5,477 bases of DNA, from contig DAOWKG010000211.1 of NCBI GenBank assembly GCA_030639985.1, positions 1-5,477 of the forward strand, read 5' to 3'. Below the pieces are notes generated by a model, which was not told the DNA's origin, ran no database searches, and worked only from the letters and a program-made list of their open reading frames with translations. The DNA is from Desulfuromonadaceae bacterium. GTDB taxonomy: Bacteria > Desulfobacterota > Desulfuromonadia > Desulfuromonadales > Geopsychrobacteraceae. Positions 1 through 5,477 of this stretch are shown here, in pieces (the stretch's first letter is position 1; each line of letters begins with the position of its first letter). Made by a program: the position numbers and the translations under genes.

Positions 1-1017
1 ATGATTACTGGTGATCACCCGTTGACTGCGGTGCGCATTGCCGCCCGGATCGGTTTGGTGGCATCGGCAGATGCTCGGGTTATCAGCGGTTCAGAACTGG
101 CAACCTTAAGCCACGCTAAACTGGTGGAGCTGGCGGGAGAGGTTAGGGTCTATGCCCGAGTTGCTCCAGAGCAGAAATTACAGATTGTGGCGGCGTTGCA
201 GGAGCGTGGTGAAGCGGTGGCGATGACTGGTGACGGGGTTAACGATGCCCCGGCGTTGAAACGGGCGGAGATTGGCATCGCCATGGGAATTACCGGCACC
301 GATGTCGCCAAAGGGGCGGCAGAAATGGTGTTGTTGGACGACAATTTTTCGACCATTGTCGATGCGGTACGGGAAGGGCGGGTGGTGTATGCCAATATCC
401 GCAAATTCTTTAAATATACTTTAGCGAGTAATGCCGGTGAGGTTTGGACTATTTTCCTGGCACCGCTGTTGGGACTGCCGCTGCCGTTGCTACCACTCCA
501 TATCCTTTGGATCAACTTGATAACTGATGGTGCTCCAGGACTAGCTCTGGCGGTAGAACCGCCCGACAAAGGGATAATGAAGCGGCCGCCGGTGCCGCCC
601 GGTGAAAGTCTGTTTGCCCGAGGGATGTGGCAGCAGATTTTCTGGGTGGGATTGTTGATGGGCGGTTGCTGTCTGTTGACCCAAAAAATTGCCATTGCTC
701 AGGGCTGGCATTGGCAGACGATGGTGTTCACAGTTTTATGCTACAGCCAGTTGTTTAATTCATTGGCGATCCGATCAGAAAGCGAATCGTTATTCAGTCA
801 AGGGCTGACTTCAAACCTGCCATTATTGGTAACCGTGCTGGTCAGTATTGCAGTTCAGCTGGGAATCATATATGTTCCCCCTTTGCAAGTTCTATTTCAT
901 ACCCAAGCACTGGGTCTGATCGAGTTATTGTTTTGTCTGCTGATGTCACTGGTGGTCTTTTTTGCCGTCGAGTTGGAGAAGTTGCTATTGCGCCGTAACT
1001 GGATTGCTTATAAATAG
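1..1017 (+). CDS. P2-type cation-transporting ATPase, probably Ca2+-transporting; C-terminal part, 5' end outside window
   Basis: This is an inner-membrane P-type pump that would use ATP to export a cation, most likely Ca2+. Only 338 residues remain of a family usually about 850-950 long. The ATG at base 1 is not a real start, because it falls inside the phosphorylation domain at the TGDxxxTA motif (visible residues 3-10). The actuator domain, the DKTGT phosphorylation site and helices M1-M4 lie upstream of the window. Visible features are the hinge motif TGDGVND (76-82), the conserved lysine of the VAPEQK segment (59), and six hydrophobic helices at about 138-158, 161-185, 209-233, 238-257, 272-295 and 303-328, matching M5-M10. 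The M5 segment NAGE (N144, E147) and M6 segment NLITD (N172, T175, D176) reproduce the SERCA cation ligands with the same 28-residue spacing. The M8 position that is Glu in SERCA appears to be Gln250. The family call is firm; the ion is inferred. The gene ends 13 bases before the peptidase start, which suggests one transcript. Confidence 0.93.
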   Translation: MITGDHPLTAVRIAARIGLVASADARVISGSELATLSHAKLVELAGEVRVYARVAPEQKLQIVAALQERGEAVAMTGDGVNDAPALKRAEIGIAMGITGTDVAKGAAEMVLLDDNFSTIVDAVREGRVVYANIRKFFKYTLASNAGEVWTIFLAPLLGLPLPLLPLHILWINLITDGAPGLALAVEPPDKGIMKRPPVPPGESLFARGMWQQIFWVGLLMGGCCLLTQKIAIAQGWHWQTMVFTVLCYSQLFNSLAIRSESESLFSQGLTSNLPLLVTVLVSIAVQLGIIYVPPLQVLFHTQALGLIELLFCLLMSLVVFFAVELEKLLLRRNWIAYK

Positions 1018-1018
1018 T

Positions 1019-1023
1019 CAGGA
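1019..1023 (+). promoter_or_regulatory. Ribosome binding site for the M16C peptidase
   Basis: The sequence CAGGA sits seven bases upstream of the ATG at 1031 and just after the TAG stop of the pump gene. It supports 1031 over the upstream in-frame TTG-type start near 962, which would add 23 residues overlapping the pump gene that look nothing like the family. Confidence 0.6.
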
Positions 1024-1030
1024 TAATTAT

Positions 1031-3982
1031 ATGAACGTTCAAACATTCACCCCCGGTCAGGAAGTCAACGGCTTTCTGGTCGATCGGATCGATCCTCTTC
1101 CCGATATCAATGCCACCATGATTCGCTTGCACCATCAGGTTACTGGTGCCCGCTTCATGCATCTGCAACGGGATGACGATAACCATCTGTTTGCGGTCGG
1201 TTTTCGGACTCCCCCGGATGATTCCACCGGGGTTGCCCATATTCTCGAGCACACCGCTCTTTGTGGCTCCGATCGCTTTCCGGTGCGGGATCCTTTCTTT
1301 TCGATGTTAAAGCGCAGCCTCAACAGTTTCATGAATGCGATGACTGCCAGCGACTGGACCCTCTATCCGTTTTCGAGCATGAACCGGAAAGATTTTCATA
1401 ACCTCCTCGATATTTATCTCGACGCCGCATTTTTCCCCCGCTTGACCGAACGTGATTTCAGTCAGGAAGGGCACCGACTCGAATATGCCGAAGGTGATAA
1501 TTCCGATTCGCCCCTCGAATATAAAGGGGTAGTTTATAACGAGATGAAGGGGGCGATGTCCGATCCATCTTCATTGATCACGCAGCGACTCGATAAGCAC
1601 CTTTACCCAACTACAACCTACCGTAATAATTCTGGTGGTGAGCCAGAAGATATCCCCGCTTTGAGCTGGCAACAACTGCGTGATTTCCATGCCCGTTATT
1701 ACCATCCGAGCAACTCGTGGTTTTTCAGTTCCGGCAATCTTGATTTGGCTGAATTGCTGGCGATTGTCGAAGATCGGGTATTAAACAAGTTTGAACGGCT
1801 CGAAGCTGATACTGCGGTGCCGGTGGAGCAACGCTTTGATACGCCGCTGCAGGTAACCGAAAAATACCCTCTCGATGCTGGCGAGCCGTTAGAAAAACGT
1901 TCGCTGGTTGAGGTTGCCTGGCTTGATGGTGATATCAATAACAGCTTTGATCGGTTGGCAATGTCACTGCTGGCATCGCTGTTGTTGGGCAATCCGGCGG
2001 CACCTCTGTATAAGGCGTTGCTCGATTCGGGGCTGGGAGCCAATCTGGCACCGGGCACCGGCTATCATGACGACAACCGCACCACCTATTTCGCCGCCGG
2101 TTTACAGGGCACCGATCCCGAACATGTAGCAGCAATCGAAACCCTGATTCTTGAAACTTTGGAGCAGGTTGCTAACGAAGGTTTTTCCGCAGAGCGGATT
2201 GCTGCCACGATTCATCGCCTTGAATTCTCTAACCGTGAAATTACTGGCGACAGCTATCCCTATTCATTATTATTGTTAATGCGTTTGATCGCCCCCTGGA
2301 TTCATGATGGTGATCCGCTGGCGGCACTCAATTTCACCGAAAATCTACAACAACTGCGGCAGAAACTTGAGACCGAACCATTTTTTGAGAATTTGATTCG
2401 GGAACGGTTACTCAATAACCAACATCGGGTAACACTGTTGTTACAACCCGATAGCGAGCTTGGGGTGCAGCAGGATGCGGCGGTACGTGCCGAACTGGAT
2501 GGGATAAACCAGCAACTCAGTGCTGACGAAAAAAATACATTGGTAGCCCAGGCGCAGGAGTTACAACAAGCGCAGGAGGCGGAAGAGGATCTCTCTTGTC
2601 TGCCAACCCTGGAATTGACTGATATTCCGGCGGCAGAACTGGCGGTGGCGGTTGAGCAGCAAGGGGGTAAAGGTGTCAGTGAGTTCAGGTTTGCCCAACC
2701 GACCAATGGTATCGGGGTTGTTACTCTCAATTTTGATCTCGCTGGTTTGACTGCCGAACAGCATAAATATCTCCCGATTTTTGGTAGTTTGCTGACGCAG
2801 GTTGGTGCTGGTAAGCGTGATTATTTACAGATGGCTGAAGCGAAGGAAGCGGTCACCGGTGGCATCTCCGCCCGCACTTCGTTACTTGATGACCCGCAGG
2901 ATGGCGATAACTTTATTGCTAGTTTTGAATTAAAGGGTAAGGCGCTGGTACGCAATTGCCAGCCGCTGTTCGAGCTGCTGCAAGACATCTTGTTAGCTCC
3001 AGATTTCAGCGATCTGCAACGGCTTCATACGGTTTTGAATCAGATCCAAATTTCACTGGAGAACTCGGTGCCACAGTCGGGACATACCTATGCGGCGAGA
3101 ACTGCGGCGGCATCACTCTCGGCGATTGGCAAGCAGCGGGAGCAGTGGGCGGGGCTTTCTCAAGTGGCAATGATCCGGGAACTGGCGGCCAAATCTGTCC
3201 CCGAATTAAGCGACTTGGCGGCTATTTTGACCGCAACAGCAACGCAACTGTTTAAACAATCGCAATTGCAGACCGCTATCACCCTTGAAGAGATCAATTT
3301 TGTGCCGTTTAAGTTGGCTCTGAATGAGTTGGTTGCCCAGTTGCCAGTTGTCGATTCGGTGCAGCAACCGCAGTCGGAGGAGTTTACTGCTGAGCCTGAG
3401 CGGCAGGGAATTGTCTGGTCATTGCCGGTCAATTATGTCACCCGCGTGTTTCGTGCGGTGCCTTATGCCCATCCAGATAGTGCCGCTTTGACGGTGCTGG
3501 CTAAATTGCTGCGGGCGGAGTTTCTCCATCGTGAAATCAGGGAAAAAGGGGGTGCTTATGGTGGTTTGGCTGGATACAACGCCGATGCCGGTCAATTCAG
3601 CTTGCTCTCATATCGTGACCCCCATATTGTCCGTACCTTGCAGGTTTATGACCAGGCAATTGAGTGGGCAGTTGCCGGCGAGTTTCCGGCTGACTCGATA
3701 AAGGAGTCGATCCTGGCAGTTTTTGGCGATCTCGATAAACCCCTTTCGCCCGCCGGAGCAGCAGCACATGAGTTTGCCAATATTCGCCAAGGAATGACCC
3801 TGCAGATGCGTAATGATATGCGCCAGCGGCTTTTGGAAGTTGATGTTGCCGCATTGAAACGGGTGGCAAAAAAATATCTGCAGCAAGGTTCCAGTGCTGT
3901 GGCGGTATTGGCCGGGGAAGCGGCACTTGAGCAAGCGAACACTGAACTTGGTGATAATCCGCTGAAAATACGAAAAATATAA
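1031..3982 (+). CDS. PreP-type M16C zinc metallopeptidase (insulinase family), complete
   Basis: This is a 983-residue single-chain peptidase of the pitrilysin/insulinase clan, subfamily M16C, related to mitochondrial and chloroplast PreP (PITRM1, Cym1). Family members degrade unstructured peptides of moderate length inside a closed two-halved chamber. The inverted zinc motif HILEH is at residues 70-74 (H70 and H74 bind zinc, E73 is the catalytic base). The third ligand is Glu171 in VVYNEMKG, 97 residues after H74, the spacing I recall for human PreP. The C-terminal half carries the substrate-binding Arg/Tyr pair in REKGGAYGG (R837, Y843), so the site looks complete. The second half has no zinc motif, as expected. 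A charged, Gln/Glu-rich helical stretch at about 495-520 fits the linker between halves. The length matches the family (about 970-1030). No signal peptide is seen, so it should be cytosolic. ATG 1031 was chosen for its Shine-Dalgarno sequence and family N-terminus. The physiological substrates in bacteria are unclear. Confidence 0.95.
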   Translation: MNVQTFTPGQEVNGFLVDRIDPLPDINATMIRLHHQVTGARFMHLQRDDDNHLFAVGFRTPPDDSTGVAHILEHTALCGSDRFPVRDPFFSMLKRSLNSFMNAMTASDWTLYPFSSMNRKDFHNLLDIYLDAAFFPRLTERDFSQEGHRLEYAEGDNSDSPLEYKGVVYNEMKGAMSDPSSLITQRLDKHLYPTTTYRNNSGGEPEDIPALSWQQLRDFHARYYHPSNSWFFSSGNLDLAELLAIVEDRVLNKFERLEADTAVPVEQRFDTPLQVTEKYPLDAGEPLEKRSLVEVAWLDGDINNSFDRLAMSLLASLLLGNPAAPLYKALLDSGLGANLAPGTGYHDDNRTTYFAAGLQGTDPEHVAAIETLILETLEQVANEGFSAERIAATIHRLEFSNREITGDSYPYSLLLLMRLIAPWIHDGDPLAALNFTENLQQLRQKLETEPFFENLIRERLLNNQHRVTLLLQPDSELGVQQDAAVRAELDGINQQLSADEKNTLVAQAQELQQAQEAEEDLSCLPTLELTDIPAAELAVAVEQQGGKGVSEFRFAQPTNGIGVVTLNFDLAGLTAEQHKYLPIFGSLLTQVGAGKRDYLQMAEAKEAVTGGISARTSLLDDPQDGDNFIASFELKGKALVRNCQPLFELLQDILLAPDFSDLQRLHTVLNQIQISLENSVPQSGHTYAARTAAASLSAIGKQREQWAGLSQVAMIRELAAKSVPELSDLAAILTATATQLFKQSQLQTAITLEEINFVPFKLALNELVAQLPVVDSVQQPQSEEFTAEPERQGIVWSLPVNYVTRVFRAVPYAHPDSAALTVLAKLLRAEFLHREIREKGGAYGGLAGYNADAGQFSLLSYRDPHIVRTLQVYDQAIEWAVAGEFPADSIKESILAVFGDLDKPLSPAGAAAHEFANIRQGMTLQMRNDMRQRLLEVDVAALKRVAKKYLQQGSSAVAVLAGEAALEQANTELGDNPLKIRKI

Positions 3983-3995
3983 ATTCATTTGTAGG

Positions 3996-4015
3996 GGCAG
4001 ACCGATGTGTCTGCC
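3996..4015 (+). repeat. Palindromic hairpin unit A of an inverted repeat pair (REP-like)
   Basis: A perfect 7-base-pair stem (GGCAGAC / GTCTGCC) encloses the loop CGATGT, starting 13 bases after the peptidase stop. It is preceded by GTAGG at 3991-3995. No run of T follows the stem, so it is not a canonical intrinsic terminator. The reverse complement of unit B at 4051-4070 matches it at 15 of 20 bases, which points to a shared origin as a repetitive extragenic palindrome or small non-autonomous element. It could also slow 3' exonucleases or partly attenuate transcription. Genome-wide copy number cannot be seen here. Confidence 0.7.
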
Positions 4016-4049
4016 ATGCCTTGATGCCAAATTTTGACAACTGTAAACA

Positions 4050-4071
4050 GGGCGAACACACCGGTTCGCCC
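4050..4071 (-). repeat. Palindromic hairpin unit B, inverted relative to unit A (REP-like)
   Basis: A perfect 8-base-pair stem (GGGCGAAC / GTTCGCCC) encloses the loop ACACCG. Read on the - strand, its 20-base core is GGCGAACCGGTGTGTTCGCC, which aligns with unit A including the loop (CGGTGT against CGATGT). The stem ends 19 bases before the methyltransferase ATG and only four bases before its presumed ribosome binding site, so folding in the mRNA could affect initiation. No T tract follows on the + strand. Units A and B could also pair with each other to form one larger, imperfect stem. Confidence 0.7.
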
Positions 4072-4075
4072 ATAT

Positions 4076-4080
4076 GAGAT
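4076..4080 (+). promoter_or_regulatory. Weak candidate ribosome binding site for rlmKL
   Basis: GAGAT lies just after hairpin B and ten bases before the ATG at 4091. The match to the anti-Shine-Dalgarno sequence is short and the spacing is on the long side, so initiation may be weak or helped by the A/T-rich, unstructured AATTATTACA leader. The start itself is supported by family similarity from residue 5 onward. Confidence 0.35.
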
Positions 4081-4090
4081 AATTATTACA

Positions 4091-5477
4091 ATGGAAAAAC
4101 AACAATTTTTTGCTACCGCTCCCCTTGGTATAGAGCCGTTATTGGCGACCGAACTTGAGAATTTAGGCGCTGCCGAGGTTAAGCAGGAACGTGCCGGAGT
4201 ACGTTTTTCCGGTGACCTGCGAATTGCCTATCAGGCGTGTCTATGGTCGCGGCTGGCAAATCGTATTTTGCTGCCGCTAGTTAGTTTTGAAGCCTTTGAT
4301 ACCGATCAGCTTTATGCCGGGGTGCTGGAGCTTGATTGGTCGGAACATCTGGCGGTAGAGAATACTTTTGCCGTCGATTGTACTTTGGTTAGTTCCAAAA
4401 TAAACCATTCCAAGTATGGTGCTTTGCGGGTCAAAGATGCCATTGTCGATCAATTTCGCAACCGCGATGGTGAGCGTCCTTCGATCTCGGTTGAACAGCC
4501 AGACTTGCGCCTTAATCTCCATATTTATAAGGATCAGGCCACCTTAAGTATCGATTTGTCGGGTGAAAGTTTGCACCGGCGCGGTTACCGGATTGATGGT
4601 GTCCATGCGCCGTTGAAAGAGAATCTGGCGGCGGCAATTCTGATCCGTGCCGGTTGGCCCGCTATCTGTGCTGCTGGCGGTGCTCTGGTTGATCCCCTCT
4701 GTGGTTCTGGCACTTTGCCCCTTGAGGCGGGATTGATAGCAACTGATACCGCTCCGGGATTGTTGCGTCGTTATTATGGCTTTTTGGGCTGGAAACAACA
4801 CGACAGCGAGCTTTGGGAAGAGCTGCTGCAAGCTGCCTGGAAGCGGCAAGAAATTGGCTTGGCACAGAAGCATGGCACCATTGTCGGCTATGACGGCCAC
4901 AATCGGGCGGTTAAAGTTGCTTGGGAACATGCCCAGAATGCCGGGCTCGATAAGGTGATCCATTTTGAACGACGGACTCTGCAGGAATTTGTTGCTCCAG
5001 CGAGTAGAACTGCCGGGTTACTGGTGGCAAATCCACCCTATGGTGAGCGGCTGGGTAATGTCAGCGAGCTCCCATCATTCTATAATCTGCTCGGGGAGAA
5101 GATGGCGCAACAATGTTCTGGTTGGAAAGCGGCGGTAATTACCTCCGAGCCACAATTAGGACGGAGTATCGGTTTGCGGGCGGGGAAGATCAATGTCCTT
5201 TATAACGGGGCGTTGAAGTGTCAACTGTTGCAGTTTGAGTTGGGGGAAAACAATCATTGGCAATCGTTGGTTGACGGAGCTGGAAAGGCAGTGAAGAAAA
5301 ATCTCTCTCCAGGGGCGGAGATGTTTGCCAACCGGCTGCGTAAAAACATGAAACAGTTGAAAAAATGGGCGGCAAAGGAGGAGATCGATTGTTATCGTCT
5401 CTACGATGCCGACTTGCCCGAGTATGCCGTTGCCGTTGATATTTATGGCGATGAGGTCCATCTGCAGGAATATCGGG
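4091..5477 (+). CDS. rlmKL: Bifunctional 23S rRNA methyltransferase RlmKL (m2G2445 / m7G2069), 3' end outside window
   Basis: This is a SAM-dependent enzyme that modifies 23S rRNA during 50S assembly. In E. coli the RlmL half makes m2G2445 and the RlmK half m7G2069. The window holds 462 of roughly 700 expected codons, with no stop before the edge. An N-terminal ferredoxin-like/THUMP region covers about residues 1-160 and ends in the conserved GESLHRRGYR (158-167). Next come KENLAAAIL (176-184), the SAM-binding loop DPLCGSGTLPLEA (201-213), an acidic residue for ribose binding near GYDGHN (D268), and the catalytic motif NPPYGERLG (314-322) typical of N2-guanine and N6-adenine methyltransferases. 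From about residue 412, FANRLRKNMKQLKKWA and RLYDADLPEYAVAVD mark the start of the RlmK half, so the protein is the fused form. RlmK catalytic motifs lie beyond the window. Similarity to the E. coli protein, as I recall it, is high along the whole visible length. The gene follows the peptidase after 108 bases and may be read from the same transcript or an unseen promoter. Confidence 0.95.
   Translation, partial: MEKQQFFATAPLGIEPLLATELENLGAAEVKQERAGVRFSGDLRIAYQACLWSRLANRILLPLVSFEAFDTDQLYAGVLELDWSEHLAVENTFAVDCTLVSSKINHSKYGALRVKDAIVDQFRNRDGERPSISVEQPDLRLNLHIYKDQATLSIDLSGESLHRRGYRIDGVHAPLKENLAAAILIRAGWPAICAAGGALVDPLCGSGTLPLEAGLIATDTAPGLLRRYYGFLGWKQHDSELWEELLQAAWKRQEIGLAQKHGTIVGYDGHNRAVKVAWEHAQNAGLDKVIHFERRTLQEFVAPASRTAGLLVANPPYGERLGNVSELPSFYNLLGEKMAQQCSGWKAAVITSEPQLGRSIGLRAGKINVLYNGALKCQLLQFELGENNHWQSLVDGAGKAVKKNLSPGAEMFANRLRKNMKQLKKWAAKEEIDCYRLYDADLPEYAVAVDIYGDEVHLQEYR

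Noticed and set aside
150..695. Antisense 181-codon open frame opposite the pump
   Set aside because: It lies opposite highly conserved P-type ATPase motifs and encodes a low-complexity Ser/Pro/Ala-rich product with no domain.
1009..1014. TATAAA at the end of the pump gene as a -10 box for the peptidase
   Set aside because: No convincing -35 box at 16-18 bases upstream, and the match overlaps the Lys-stop end of the pump gene; it remains possible but is not supported.
962..1030. A 23-residue N-terminal extension of the peptidase frame beginning inside the pump gene
   Set aside because: It overlaps the pump's last 56 bases, starts at a non-ATG codon and has no family resemblance, whereas ATG 1031 has a Shine-Dalgarno sequence and the expected N-terminus.
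1081..1095. Clustered GATC words (CGATCGGATCGATCC) as an operator or methylation cluster
   Set aside because: They lie within conserved peptidase coding sequence (VDRIDPL) and follow from Asp/Arg/Ile codon choice; three GATC sites are too few to suggest a dedicated regulatory site.
2302..2730. Antisense 142-codon open frame rich in Ser and Cys
   Set aside because: Its composition is what results from reading Gln/Ala/Glu-rich codons of the peptidase linker on the opposite strand; no family features are present.
4034..4062. A perfect TTGACA at 4034-4039 as the -35 box of an rlmKL promoter
   Set aside because: At 16-18 bases downstream the sequence is CACACC-like inside hairpin B, with no -10 match; GATAAT at 4078 is 38 bases away, too far.
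3996..4071. Intrinsic terminator after the peptidase gene
   Set aside because: Both stems are GC-rich and perfect, but neither is followed by a T run on the + strand, and the bases next to them on the - strand are also not a T tract of terminator type.
3597..4105. Antisense open frames of 158 and 165 codons covering the end of the peptidase gene and the spacer
   Set aside because: They are shadows of the strong + strand coding sequence, read through the hairpins, and show no recognisable domain or ribosome binding site.

Overview
This window reads as an ordinary chromosomal segment of a Gram-negative bacterium. Three large genes lie head to tail on the + strand and fill almost all of it. In order they are: the C-terminal part of a P2-type (Ca2+-ATPase-like) cation pump, a complete M16C 'presequence protease' (PreP)-type zinc metallopeptidase, and the first 462 codons of a fused RlmKL 23S rRNA methyltransferase. 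The fused RlmL-RlmK arrangement resembles the E. coli protein closely, and all three proteins fit a proteobacterium in the broad sense. The hairpin repeat between genes two and three reminds me of palindromic repeats scattered in Desulfobacterota/Desulfuromonadota-like genomes. That is an impression, and taxonomy cannot be fixed from this window.

Layout: 1-1017 is the pump, cut by the left edge. A 13-base gap with a short Shine-Dalgarno sequence leads to the peptidase at 1031-3982. The two are probably co-transcribed, since no terminator lies between them. A 108-base spacer (3983-4090) holds two perfect hairpins that are diverged inverted copies of one another, separated by 34 bases. The methyltransferase begins at 4091 and runs off the right edge. 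No tRNA, rRNA, CRISPR array, insertion sequence or phage gene is seen, and every open frame on the - strand is a shadow of these three genes.

Functionally the genes are a loose mixture of cation export across the inner membrane, cytosolic clearance of free peptides, and 50S rRNA modification. Nothing ties them into one pathway beyond shared strand and tight spacing. I found no new defence or mobile system. The most interesting element is the paired hairpin repeat: its two copies differ at two stem pairs, and both pairs have changed in a compensatory way.
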